A DNA stretch of 64,000 nt from Hymenopellis radicata. Its lineage: Eukaryota > Basidiomycota > Agaricomycetes > Agaricales > Physalacriaceae. The stretch spans positions 1 to 64,000 of the forward strand of contig JADNRX010000240.1 of assembly GCA_015501595.1 (NCBI GenBank), written 5' to 3'. The notes under the pieces were generated by a model. That model worked only from the letters and a program-made list of their open reading frames with translations. It did not search any database and was not told where the DNA came from. Below are positions 24,026 to 36,157 of the stretch, piece after piece; within the stretch, counting starts at the first letter, position 1, and every line of letters begins with the position of its first letter. The position numbers were made by a program, and so were the translations under genes.

Positions 24026-27000
24026 TCAACACACCTTGTCTTTCAGCGAAGTGACAAACTGCTGATAACTGGGCAGCACATCTAACCGATCCTGTATGAG
24101 CGCACTTAATGCCCACAGCCGCAATGGCGGTTCCCCATCCTCCTTCACGACATACAAATGCGGGTAGTAGATCCCACGGCGCATCTCACGCGTCTTTTGT
24201 ACAATGGCGTTGACCTTTTCCGAGAATGGGTTGTCCAATAACGGAAGAGTGTACTAATGCATATGTCAGACACGACAGTCGCCCACGTAAAAGCAAGCTC
24301 ACCTTGCCGCCTCGAAGTGCCTCATAGTTGGGCAAGTTGAATACATCCATGATGAGCTGCGGTACAGCGTCGCGTCCAACCCACAAGAATATTGTCTGCC
24401 CGTCTTCGATAAGGAAGAGGCCGTGCCTCTCGAGGCGTTCGGACGTTAGAGGAAGGGCGGGCGGCATGATGATACCCTCCGGTCCAACAGTTCCCGCCTG
24501 CAAAGATGGTTAGTTAACATCGATTGAGAGAGTAAGAGCAATCCAACCTCTGGAGGCATATTATGTAGGAGATAGAAAGTCGGGTAGATGTATGGAATAA
24601 GCAGTTGCGAAGGCAAGGAGGTCAGCAGTGCTTGGGAGTACGCCCTGATATCGGGAGGTATCTGCGCGCTTTGTCGGATACCAACCTACAAAACACAGTC
24701 AGCTAATGATAAACGAGCAGGTAGAAGCACACACATTCTTCAGCAGCCCAAGTATCAAGACAGGAAGCATTTTCATGTTTTCAGAAATGGCCAATTGCGC
24801 GCTTGCACCCGCGCCTCCAGCTGTCATACTGCTCCTGTACGCGATGAGGATGTCCACCAGCTTCTGGTATACGAAATCGCGAGCGTCCTCGAGCTTATGC
24901 GTCAACGAGCGCTCAACAGCCTTGTTCGCGAAGAAGGTGGCGAGTGCAACCTGATCTACAGATGAAAATACCTCTGACAGACTCGACGTTGTCGGTAATG
25001 CCAAAGTAACAACACGAATTCGGCGCTCCCCTACCGTCTTTGAGTCAACGCGCGATAATTAACATTGTCTTGAGCTTACCGTAACAGGTGGTGTGCAGAA
25101 TCGCAGTTTGCAAGACAACAAACGGCGCAGAAATAGTCTCCTCGATCTGGATTTCAATAGCGTACGACTGGTCTTGGGGAACCGCAGGCATGGCAAGAAG
25201 ATCGGTAGACCTAACGAAAAAGTTTCCGTGGAACGATGACATGCGCAGACCTATTAACCTTCAGCATCCAGTATCACTCTTTGAAAAGAAGTTTACCTCT
25301 TGACGCGCGAACACGCATGACGGCCTCCAACATAATGGGCATGGCAATGACCCACCAAATTCGTGTGCAAATTTGAGAGCATCCTCCGAGCGAGCAGCAT
25401 TGAAAGCAGGGTAATAGTACGTCTGACCTGACGTGTAATGTGGGAGGCATGCTACCAACGAAGATTTAAAAAAGGAACTCCCGACTCCGCAACGAACATA
25501 CCTAAACTTGCCACATCCTGGTACGCTGAACTGAAGAGGAACATGTCCACGGACACCTGCGCTCTTGAGCATTCGATGGCAAATGTCTTGTAGAACGTGG
25601 ATGCTGCCTGTAAAAGACCAGATTCCTACAAGGGGGGAAGGTTCATTCGACAGAATTATCACGCGTTTTTTTTTACCTACTTTCGCAGTTCCAAGCAGTT
25701 TCGCATCTTCGCGGTTCTTCAAGGCACCGGCGCCAATGCTCGGCAGACTCGAAGAGAGCACAGTGATTTTGCCGCCTATCGGTGCCTAGGTGAACTCATG
25801 AGCCAATACGAAAGAATCTTTCTGTGAGACGTACCATCAGTTTGAACCCAGCTTGTAACGCGGGACCCAAGGCGCTGCCAATTATGCTATTATCCTTGAA
25901 CATATCGTTGATGCGCCCCAAAAGAGTCGTCAAAGATTCACGCGACTCCGCCAAGTTGACACATAGATCGGTAGGCTTTGGTAGGAAGACATCATCAGTA
26001 TCCGATACGACGAGCATAGACGACTCGGACGAGCCAGGCTGCGGTAAACTGAGTAAAATTGAAAATGTGAAATTAAACATGTACGAACGGGGATGGAGAA
26101 GAAGTAGAGCGAGACGTCATAACAGACGATGGCAATTTTTGTCCTTCCATTTTCGTCAGGGATGCGATCAAGGTTTTCGAGTATCGTTCGCGTCGCAGTT
26201 GCGACCATACCAGACTGGACAGCAGAGTGGCTGACATCAATCAGGAAGACGTACACAGCTGGCTGTGGTGGTCGAACCATGTACTCGGTCGGTGCCACGT
26301 ATTCCACAGCCGAGTGGTTGAGTTCTGCGCGCTGCCATCGATCTCCGGGCTGGTTGCGCACCTGGTCCCAGTCGAACATTTGAGGAACCTCATTCGACAT
26401 GTTGCACATGCAACACCGCCAGCGATTGCCTCCGTCGATGAACTGCACATAAGGATTTATGTACGTTCTACATCTTCTGCAGCGGGCGATGACGGTGTCT
26501 GTCACGACAGGCACGGGTTCTTCGCCTTCATTGAGAGTCCGGTAGGGGGTGAGGACCAGGGCCAAGGGAATCTTGGATTTGGAGAGCAGGGAAGATGTGG
26601 TGGGAATCGCGTTCATCGTACACCGCTGGTATGAAGGATCGGCATTCGCGTTTGGCGAGGGCGTAACACTAGAGTTGGGTGGTAGACGGATTTCTGGAGG
26701 AGGGATATGAAGCTCTCGCGGGTCCGGCGGGGAAGTAAGGAGATTAGCTGTGTTGAGTTGGTACGGACGTTGGCCGCCGCCTCCCATGCCCATCTGACTG
26801 AACTGGTCGACCATTTGATTGACACCCATATGGGGCTGCTGCTTTTCGTTGATATAGCTTGGCGCTCCGTCGGGCACATAGTATGGTGGCTGGCCGGGAG
26901 GGGGCTGTTGGGCCAAGCCTGGCGTGAAGAACTGACCGCCTGCGGCAGGAGCCTGCTGCGGGGGTACAGTCGCGTACCCACTATCTGCCAAGGGCGCGTC

Positions 27001-27322
27001 GGGACTGTTGAAATAGGCCTGCGTTTGACCGGCAGCGTATTGGCGTCGTTTGTGGTGTCCTCCTGCAGGCGCGGCTACCGGGACCTGCTCTGCCGTCGGA
27101 GCCATAGCTGGAGGCTCCCACTGTGTGTGACCCGTCGTCGTGTCTAGGCGATTTCCTTCAGCTGACACGAACAAGGGAAGAAAAATGGGCTCACCAATGA
27201 ACAGGTATCGCTGATTGGGCGCATCCCTAGTTTCGGTCAAAAATGGTACAGTCAACAGCAGGAAAGGCGGCGCACCATTCAGCAGTCCAGCCTGCAGGCA
27301 GCTGTTGAGATGGCGAGGACAT
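24026..27322 (-). CDS. SEC24: COPII coat subunit SEC24 with N-terminal WW domain
   Basis: Sec24 selects cargo for COPII vesicles at the ER. Blocks in order: a Pro/Gln-rich N-terminal region; the zinc finger [15 protein letters not shown]...CCMC; the trunk ([23 protein letters not shown]-like [14 protein letters not shown]); helical and gelsolin blocks ([20 protein letters not shown]); and a stop at 24026. The start is ATG at 27322: splicing the first three exons (introns 51 nt or shorter) gives LPAGWTAEW, then [17 protein letters not shown], a complete WW domain at about residues 8-37. Near 25351-25353 the frame breaks by one base in a G-run (CCC on plus), because [12 protein letters not shown] continues only in a shifted frame. 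This is a sequencing indel or a real lesion. Confidence 0.9.
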
Positions 27323-27521
27323 TATCGTCGTGATAGTAAGTGGTGAAGATGTGCCCTACTCCTCCGGCCACGTCGACGTAACAGAGACAAACACCTGCTT
27401 CTGCCAAACAACTCTCTCTGAATCTTGGCTTGATACTCGTCGGACACGTCTACTACACGTATTGCTGTACGCATCTAGTGTGACTTTGACTAAAAGAAAT
27501 GCTAAAATCTTCAATGAAAGC
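27323..27521. promoter_or_regulatory. Divergent promoter SEC24 / NDUFAF2-like
   Basis: A 199-bp spacer separates the two start codons and must hold both promoters. No specific motif is recognised. Confidence 0.5.
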
Positions 27522-28262
27522 ATGTCTTCCTTCTTGACGCGTCTCTGGAGAACTATCCGTCATCCTGTATGTACCTTCTTGAGCGGGTGAATCCATCCTG
27601 AGTATAATCTCAGACAGGTTTCGTTGGCCGAGATCTTGAAGGTGAATATAATTGCCTGTAATTAGACCAATTTGTCACTGAAATATCACAGGAAACCTTT
27701 ACTTTGAACGAAAGAATCCCATACCTGGTAGGTGACTTTTTTCTGTTCTTGAGATCCCTCCTCACATCTCCAAGAGGCTAGGCGACCGAAGCGAACAGTA
27801 AAGTACCACAGTACTGAGATGTATTGGGATTACATAGGCGGTAGAAGGCGTCTACCAGGTCAGTGTCTCTTCATGCCACTCTCAACCATTTCTTACCAGT
27901 ATAACATTAGCCCAATGGTCTGCCTGGCTATCACATACACGCATTGATCCGCCTAGTATGGAGGTAAATATCACAAGAATGTATGTTGGCCGTCTTCTGA
28001 TCTGTTGCAGGAACTACAAATGGACTGGGCCCGTCAACAAAAACTGAGAGTGAATGTTGCCATGATTGAACAACGAGACCGAGAGGACCGTCTCCGCCTT
28101 GCGCAAGCCTCAGTTAACCCTAGCCACGAGCAACCTGCGCCTCCGGAGCCCGTGCAGGCCCCAACGCCTCCACCTGTAAAGTCGGAACTGCCCAAGATGC
28201 CTTCTCAAGATAATTACGAGCCTGAAGCATGGGCCCCTCGAGCACGGACGAGGGGAACATGA
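27522..28262 (+). CDS. Mitochondrial complex I assembly factor, NDUFAF2 / NDUFA12 family
   Basis: Six exons (27522-27566, 27614-27641, 27692-27727, 27775-27858, 27911-27963, 28011-28262) total 498 nt and encode 165 residues, close to the human NDUFAF2 length. Diagnostic features are an early GRDLEGNLYFE block (like the family's GTD..GN.YYE), a basic RRPKRTVKY stretch, and PVQWSAWLSHTRIDPPSMEE. The last is the family's W..WL..TR..PPT.EE signature. A Pro-rich acidic tail follows. The role is assembly of NADH:ubiquinone oxidoreductase in mitochondria. All junctions are in phase. Family memory supports assembly factor over structural subunit, but the two are related. Confidence 0.85.
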
Positions 28263-28403
28263 CCAGGCGGTAGACATAGAGCATATATCAATATAATTAA
28301 AAATGGAGAATCAATTGATATCAATGGACGTTAGGCGGCGCCAGTCAACAATGTTGTTTGTCTTTGTGGACGCGCCTTAAACGCGTCTTCAAGTTGAACC
28401 ACC

Positions 28404-30475
28404 ATGCCACCCAGCAGCAACTTTATTCAATACGCCGCGCCGCCACACGGCGCCCCTTCTCAACGCCTGCAGTCGTCGCGCCCAGTGGTCCCCGCTCAGG
28501 TCCCCGGCCAGTACTACACCCAGCCTGGCCCAGCAGTCTTCCACCCACCAAGCAACTACGAGCTCCTGGAACGCAACATATCGCATAACGTCTCCATGTC
28601 TATACACGCCATACTAGAGGCGCAGACTAAGATCATCATGGACCACATCAATTCCAGCCTGGATCAACGTGTTTCAGAGTCGGAAAAGCGTAGCGACGAC
28701 GCAAACAAGCAGCTCGTTCAGGCCATGTCCAACGCGCACAAGATTCAGCTCGACTCGGCATCCAAGCTGATGGCCAAAATGAAGACCATAGAACCAGTCG
28801 TAGAACGGGTTACCAATTTGGAGTACTGCGTGCAAGAACTCCTGGAGCGTCTCAAAGACCCAGAGGCAGCATGTGCGTTTTCTTCATCATGAAAACTCTT
28901 TTCAATGCTCAATTGGGAATGCAGTATCAGAAACAGAGCCGCAGCCTGAACCGCCCAAGGTCGTCACGCATGAAATGGCGGTCAGCCCTATCAAGTTTCC
29001 TTCTCGGGATGATGATAATCTCGGCGACATTACACTGGTTTCGTCAGTTCCCTTGATGAGAGGAAAGGTCGCGAAAGCGCGCAACACCGCAGATCCATTC
29101 ATCGAGGCCTCTCTGAGCCCAGCGACATGGTCAGATACCAATAGTATGCATCAATGCCTTGATATTCCTGAATATATGCTAATCTTTCTTCCACCGTAGG
29201 CCCGCCTCGCTTTCACGAAGGTACATATTCTATTTTGCGACGCATACATTGCTTTAAATCTCTTCCAGCGTCCATTTTCAGACCAGACCTGTCACTGAAG
29301 GGACGCAAATCATACAGTATCTTCGCTAGGGAGCCTTCTCCTGATGGGACAATATCTTCTCTTCGTCGAGTCAGCCTTGGAGGTGACGGCCTTTTAGAGT
29401 CCACCATTCCTTCCGCTGCCGATCTCCCCGCCACTCCGCCCGCCTCCACGACTGATGACGTTCAGCTATTATCCGTGAGCCCGACGCCTCCAAGTCTGTC
29501 TCCAGCACGACAAGTTCAGACCTCCGATTCGCCCGCGCCTGATTCTGAGGACGAGCCTGAGGAGCTTAAACCGTCGACCCTTGCCGTTACTTCTATGCCA
29601 TCTGCGGCGCACCTTTTTGATGCCCCAACACCAACATCATCTGTGGTGGATGAGCAGCTGGTCTCGAGTATGATGGGCCACCTAGATCGCTCGCCGTCCC
29701 CACTAACGCCTATGAACTCTCCATCTCCTCGTCACTCGCCGTCCCCACAACCCGTCATCAAGAACGAAGTTGTCCAGAGAGCGCCTCTCCGGAGAGAAGA
29801 CAGCGTCTCGGCGCGCCTTCGAAAACGCCCCCACTCTCAAAAGGCGTCCTCTTCTGCCCCTCAGTCTAAGCGCGCGAAAAAGCTCAAAGTGAAGCATGAA
29901 GTTATAATGTGGCCCGAAGACACCAAGGATACCTTGACTGATGTACGTTCGTTCTCTTGTTACTGATACTTGCGATATTGACTCACTACAGCTGGTGCAA
30001 TGTGACAAATGTCAATCTTGGTACCATGTTGGGTGTTTGGGTATGCAAGAGAACGATCCTCGTCTCGACTCAGACGCCGAGTTTGTGTGCCCCGTGTGCA
30101 CGGACCCAAAGCATCGTGTGTAGTTTCTGCGCACCTATCGATTGAAAGTTGACTTGGGTTCTAGACTCGCGCTCCATCGACGTGAGAGGGGGCAACTGTG
30201 CGCGCCCGGGGTGCCAGATACAGGTGTTCGTCATCTCGCACATCATTGGAAGTCGGCACATTGCTGGGGGCGGTGGGCGCAGGGATGACTGGCTCGTCAA
30301 GTGGTATGGATACTCGACTGCGGAGGCATCGTGGGAGCAGACGTCGGCGAGTTTAGACCCCCACATTGAAGACTTCAAACAACGGGCGAGGCAGGAGGGC
30401 AAGGATCCCGACGAGAACCCGAATGATGATATTTTGTTGAAGGAGGCGCTTGATGCTGGCTTTCGCCATCTTTGA
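28404..30475 (+). CDS. PHD-finger / chromodomain protein
   Basis: Exon 1 (28404 to about 28871) gives a Pro/Gln-rich start and a coiled-coil-like segment (LEYCVQELLERLKD). Middle exons encode a long Ser/Pro-rich disordered stretch with a basic cluster (KRAKKLKVK) suggesting nuclear import. A PHD-like finger follows at about 29991-30114: CDKCQSWYHVGC, then CPVC. The expected first zinc pair before CDKC is not visible in the exon joined by the 29944-29990 intron. The last exon carries a chromodomain (ISHIIGSRH..., WLVKWYGYSTAEASWEQ) ending near residue FKQRAR. The combination suggests a histone-mark reader. Stop at 30473-30475. Confidence 0.8.
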
Positions 30476-30681
30476 TGTTTTTTTTTCTTTTTGCTTTGAA
30501 GAGTTTTTAGCTTTCGTATTTAAGTAGTGTACTGTATGCGTCGTATAACTTAGTCTTTTGTGTTGTATATACGTATATGCCTCATAGTAACTAGCATATT
30601 CCTTTTAGATAACTACGTACACTGGATGTTATTTCTCTTGGACTCTACGCCTGGCCACTGCTTCACAAGCTTAGGTCTGCT

Positions 30682-32577
30682 TCAGACACTGTTTGATTCT
30701 ACAGTTTGAAGACCTGCAGTTGAGGTAGCCGCTGGTGAACGAAACTCCATCGCGCCAGTGTCAGAAAAACGACTGAGCTCGAATTCTTGGGTCGTAGTTA
30801 CTCCAGTAGTGGTGACCCCCAGATTTAGTACCAACCGGGAGGACTGTAAGACTCGAAATGAGAAATAAGAAGTAACAGTGATGATCGTAGCACACGCGTA
30901 CCACAACGGCATACGTTGAGATAAACCATCTAACCGGAAGCAATTATCAATGAAGAGCATTCGCCTTCGGCCATCGAAGAGACTCACGCGGTGCCCACTT
31001 GTCCAATTACCCGAGTAATTAGGTGGACAACAAACACTAGGTTGATCAAGAGCGCCGCTGGAGGATCACATTGGTCAGCGGCGTCCAAGTCACTGTAGGC
31101 AGGAGTAAACTTGCTAAATATCCTATGAACAGAATTCAGTGTGCGACGACAGCGTTAAGGCAGAAGATGCGTACACCAAGCAGTAAAACACATTGTCCCT
31201 TATGAAGAGGAAGAAAATAGGCATCGACTTTCTGGCTTCGAACACCGAAGTTGACATGGATCGATTCTGGTTGTGATTCAAGTCCGAAATCATTCCGAAA
31301 AATTTGAAAAGGCTCATAGAAGAGAAGAGCGCTGGTGGTATGTACTCGGTCAGATATTGCTGGGCACGGAGGGAGATCCACAGAGCGTACACACAAGAAC
31401 GAGATGAATGATCCTAGGCGCACACATGAATCACAGCTTGGCGACAATCGGAGAAATCTGTTGCCCACCAAGTGCATAGAGACAGTTTTATTCTCTTCAA
31501 GGGACTCTGAACCACTGCTAAACATCCAGGGATGGGCAGATGAGGTTGTCGCTCTATCACGGTTGTGGTTGCAACGAGGAAGGCATCAATAGCGCCTCCT
31601 GACTGTTTCAAAGAGTCAGTAACATTCTACGACGTTGAGTCGGAGCTGACCAGAAATTGCACTAGTAAATGAAGGATCATTTTTGAGTTCTTTCCATGCG
31701 AAGTATTGCCCGGAACTGACCAGTATACAGGGACCACATGAATACTTTGACTACAATGTTTGCGTAAGAGTACTAGAAAGTGGTACTGGTTATGCTACTC
31801 ACCTGAGCGACGGTTTCCATACAGAGCGTTGAGACGCATGAGAAAAAGCGCATCTCCGATTGCACCAGACAAGAGAGGACCACACCTATAAAGTTGTTAT
31901 GAGAGTAGGAAACACCGTAATCGTGATTTACGGACATGCCGTAGTACCAGAAATATCCTTTGCAACGGCAAGGAGACTGTCACACATGTCGATATTTCGT
32001 AGAAAGGACTTGCTTACAACTTGGCTGTTCTTCAACTGATGAAACATGATTTAATCGAGATCACGCACCTGTAGACTCAAGTGGCCAGTGTTTGTGCTGA
32101 CTAGACCAAATCAGAAGCAGCAGAAACTTGGTAAAGCAGACAGACCGGAAAGACAGATACTGAAATCTCGTCAGGCACGGAAACAAAGAGCGCAATGTCG
32201 CGTACATGAACCAGATGATAGTATGGTAGCGCAGGAAGGTGTAAAGACTCTTTACAAGGGACCAATTGCCACTGTAATTCCGGTAATGACACGCTCTATA
32301 CAGCAGTGACAATGCTTACCTCCATATCTTCTTTTTCTGAGCGGAATTTAGAATAAGTAGATCGAGGGAGAGGACCAGTATACCTCTTCTGAAAACGTCA
32401 AGACCGTGTCGTATACAAGCCACGTAAGTGCCGCGACTGAGTCGATGGATAGTCAGACCTGCATAACCATAGAAAATCTCGGGACGGTTTCTTACCGGCA
32501 CCGAAATTCACGGCTTGTGTGTCGCTCACAGCGAGAAGGAGCTGCTGGTACTCGACAGTCTGGGTCGGAGCGTCCAT
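30682..32577 (-). CDS. DUF6533-type polytopic membrane protein
   Basis: The start at 32577 (MDAPTQTVEYQ) is joined by small introns to VAALTWLVYDTVLTFSEE, then KKKIW, then NWSLVKSLYTFLRYHTIIW. That is the DUF6533 signature (LvYD..LTf..E...W...w...k.ly...RY). An in-frame stop between TFSEE and KKKIW lies inside a good 47-nt GT-AG intron. Further minus-strand exons to about 31.1 kb are hydrophobic. The final exon (30987-30682) ends after a hydrophobic helix and a hydrophilic tail. This family is common in Agaricomycetes as seven-helix proteins of unknown function. Several internal junctions (31.1-32.0 kb) were not resolved. Confidence 0.65.
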
Positions 32578-33346
32578 GGATGGGGATCGGAAACGACACC
32601 CACAAAGCGGCTTCTTAATAAGACATGCCTTTAGGTTGAGATAGCCGCCGGAACAGATCTAGAGGGTACTGGCTACGAACGGCCTGCAAGAGAATAGAAC
32701 GCAGTAGAACATATGAACAGTTCGGATCGGTGTTGAATCTGTAACAGATAAGCGCGGTTATGGATGATTTGTGTGGATGAGATTCGAGAGGCGCTGCTTC
32801 TTGATATTGAGATGGTTGGGATCAAAGTTCAATCCGACCAGCAGGTAAGAGAGGCCTTCGGTAAAAGACTTTTTGCGGAGGGTTTTACATGTATCACGGC
32901 AGTACATGTTGTTGATCATTGATGTGCGAAAGTCATTTGCCTGGTCGTCCAGCGTTCGTAGTCGGTGGTGGCTGCAGACCGCGGTATGATGTTCCTCGTG
33001 AGAACTCCTTCGGCGAAATCTGCCGGCGGCAGCTTGCTGCTTCATACTCATACGTCTCGCGTCGATTCGACTCGATCGCCCGACAGTACGAATCTATGTT
33101 TGTTCTCATCAAATTTATGCTGTACTGTAACGCGTTGAACCTGAGTCAGTTGATACAATCTATGAGCGATCAGCCCAAGCGCCGACTGTATGGGCAATGG
33201 CCATGTCCAGGCCATGTCCTGTGTACGGAAGCACACAGAGATGCTGTAACGTGGCATAGCAGGTGTACCTCGGAGTATCGGGCGGTATGTTTACTTTTGT
33301 CACTGTCACTCGAACGACTTGATTCATTCTGCTTTCCCTGCCCAGA
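32578..33346. other. Intergenic, no confident gene
   Basis: Frames on both strands (for example 32919-33380 plus and 32758-33051 minus) overlap each other and carry no domain. The last part must hold the P450 promoter. Confidence 0.45.
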
Positions 33347-35816
33347 ATGGACGACTCAAGCGCTCTCTACTTCGTTCTAGTCCTCGTCCTCGTACTTTCA
33401 GCTCTCTACATTAAGAAGCAGAGACACGCAGCCATCTCCATTGCGCACCTGAATGGCCCGGCCACGGCCTGTTCAGATGCTGTACTTGGTAGTAACGACA
33501 TCGGTCTGGCTTCAGGACAATTTGCTAATACAGTGTAGGCAACCTTGGAGACTACTACCGGAATGGAGTTGGCGCGCACGAATTCCAATGGCAAGAAAAG
33601 TATGGCGCCGTCTATCGTGTCAAAGGACTGCTCGGTGTAGGTTCCCGACTAACATATATCCAAAGGCTGACTCCAGTGTATAGGAAGACCGTTTATTCGT
33701 GTCTGATCCTAAGGTTGCTTCTTTCTGTGTCCTGCGAATGGAATCACTCAACGACCTTAGACACTGCGACACATCTACCAAAGTGCCGGCACGAGATTTC
33801 TCAAGCCTACGGGTCGAAGAGAGTTCGGTCGAATGGCCTTCGGAAGAGGGATCGCATTTGCCCAACGTAGGACTAAGCTTTATCTTTAGTATGCATACTG
33901 ATCGCTCTGTCCAGATAATGTCCACAAGAGGCAGAGGAAACTGCTCAGTCGTGCGTTTGGGCAAAGTGAAATTCATAGCATGCTACCAGTCTTCCTCGAA
34001 AAGGCTGACGAGGTACACTTGTTCTACTCTGATTATATGCTACCTAACATACAGTAACATCAGCTCTGCCAAATCTGGATGGACATTCTCGCGCAACACG
34101 AAACGAATTCTGTCGATCTCGAAGTCACAGATTGGCTCTCTCGCTGCGCGACAGATGTGATTGGTGAAGGTACGTGTATCGTAATCGTCTAGACACCGTG
34201 TTCAAGCAATTTCAGCTGCTTTCAAGTATCAGGTGCAGTATATCCTTGTCCTCACGCCACATCCTTCTGACGTCGCACCCTAGTTCAACAGCTTGGTAGA
34301 CAGCAATAACGCACTGGCCAAGGCATATGATAGCATGTTGTAAGTTGACTCTCACTGTTGATACATCTACTTCACAGTACAAAGGGTCAATACCTTCGGT
34401 TTGCCGACCAAGAGCGGCGTATTCCTTCAGCAAGCTCTCATTCGAGCTCCTGCAGCAGTGTTTTGGCTCCTAGAGCGACTTCCTTCTCGTAGTCTTCATG
34501 GACTCAAGAAAGTAGCCCGAGTTGGCGATGAGGTTGCCCGTCAACTTGTCAAGGAACGCAGAAAGACTCTGGCGGAGAACTTGGATAGCCCTCCAAGTGA
34601 CGTGCTTAGTACCTTATGTATTGTCATCCATCTGTGCTAGGGTCTTCGTTTTGTCTTTAACATTGTCCTTTGCAGTGCGGGCAAACGCTGAGACCAATAC
34701 AGAAACAAGACTTAACGATGAGGAACTTTCAGCAAACATGAGGTGCACCTTTGTCTATCTCTCACCGTGATGTTGATCCTGACACTCTCTTTGTCAGAAC
34801 AATAATCGCAGCGGGACGTGAGTCTGCCTTTTTGTGTGACGATATATCCTCACGCTCATTGACCTAGTTGAGACTACCAGCAGCTCGACTGCTTTCCTCC
34901 TCTACGAACTCTCGAAACACCCCGAAGTGCAAGTCAAGCTTCGTACTGAAGTCGTGGAAACCATGGCGACGATTCGGATGCGAGGTCAACAAGATGTATC
35001 GGTAAACGATCTGGACAGTATGACTTACAGCCTCGCCGTTGTCAAGGTTTGTTCTTAGCCTTCGTTCAAGGATTGCATCGTTCATATGAGCTAGGAAAGC
35101 ATGCGTATGCATCCGGTCGTATATGGCCCATTCCTGGAAGCCGCGAATGACGAAGTCCTACCACTGTCAAAACCAATACGTACACTCGACGGACGCACGA
35201 TAGCTGAACTTCCGATTGGCAAGGGGCAGCTTATGCATATCTCCATTGCGGGGTATAATCGGTCCGTCTTCCTCTATCAAACACGACGAGAATGTGCTCA
35301 CAAGGAGAGTAATAGCTTAGAAGAATTATGGGGTCAAGACTCTCAGCAATTCAATCCTGAGCGATGGTTGGGTAATTTCACGGGATTCAATGCTACAGCC
35401 TCGCCGTTTGGGATTTATTCTGGCCTGTGCGCAATAATCCTTCCGCATCGACTGTTTGCTCATGGCTCCTAATAGAGGTAACTTTGTCGGCGGAAACCAA
35501 TCCTGTCTTGGGTGTGTTCCTTCATCCATTCTCGGCGCTGTTCAAACGCTAACCTTAACCTGCCTCGTAGCTGGCGATTCGCGTACGTCCCCCCTCGTCC
35601 TCACGGACACGCTCTAACACTTGTTTTCTGCTGTTGATTAGAATCCTTGAAATCCAAGTCATCCTCGTTAAAATCATTCAAGCCTTCGATCTCAAATACC
35701 CCAAGGACACACAGGACATTGTACGTGCCCCGAGTGGGGTTATGGCACCTGTTCTTCCAGGCCAAGAGGGAAAGAAGTTGATCTTGAAGGTGACCAGCGT
35801 TTCACAATCTGAGTAA
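33347..35816 (+). CDS. Cytochrome P450 monooxygenase
   Basis: A many-exon P450. The N-terminus (MDDSSALYFVLVLVLVLSAL) is a membrane anchor. Then GNLGDYY, the EDRLFVSDPK block, and a C-helix region, VHKRQRKLLSRAFG, that appears only after splicing introns near 33866 and 34015. The I-helix AAGVETTSSS (AGxET type), the K-helix ESMRMHP (ExxR), a QQFNPERW block (PERF-like), and the haem loop FVGGNQSCLG follow. The haem loop has the essential Cys, but Gln sits where the usual Arg of FxxGxRxCxG stands. The C-terminus ends in VTSVSQSE. All blocks can be joined in phase and no break was found. The substrate is unknown. Confidence 0.85.
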
Positions 35817-36157
35817 GTGCGGATATGCAAGTGTTTCCCTTATTTTTTTCCAGCCAATATAAGTAGAGGCCGTTGATTATTGATTCCCTCTGTCTGTGTG
35901 GCGTGACTTATTTCGAACCGCTAGCCTTTCGAGCACTGCGTGGGTCTGCTCGCTCGGAGGAGCAACATCTAGCACGACTCCCCAACTTCTATCGTGTCAG
36001 AACTGAAATCACATGTTGCGCCACTCACCACTTGGACGTTGAACGAGTCTGAGCTTGCGAGGAGACGTTCATAAGGTGCTGACTAAGCCAACAGTTCAGA
36101 TTGTTGATCGCCTACCGTTCGCCATCACATGCCTCGTTTGTCTTTGTACCCACTCTC
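35817..36157. other. Intergenic upstream of K3
   Basis: No gene is seen. Unlike the other K genes, no CACGTG box is found in the 300 bp before the K3 start. Confidence 0.5.

Noticed and set aside
32758..33380. Overlapping ORFs on both strands before the P450
   Set aside because: Mutually overlapping, no domain, no splice support.
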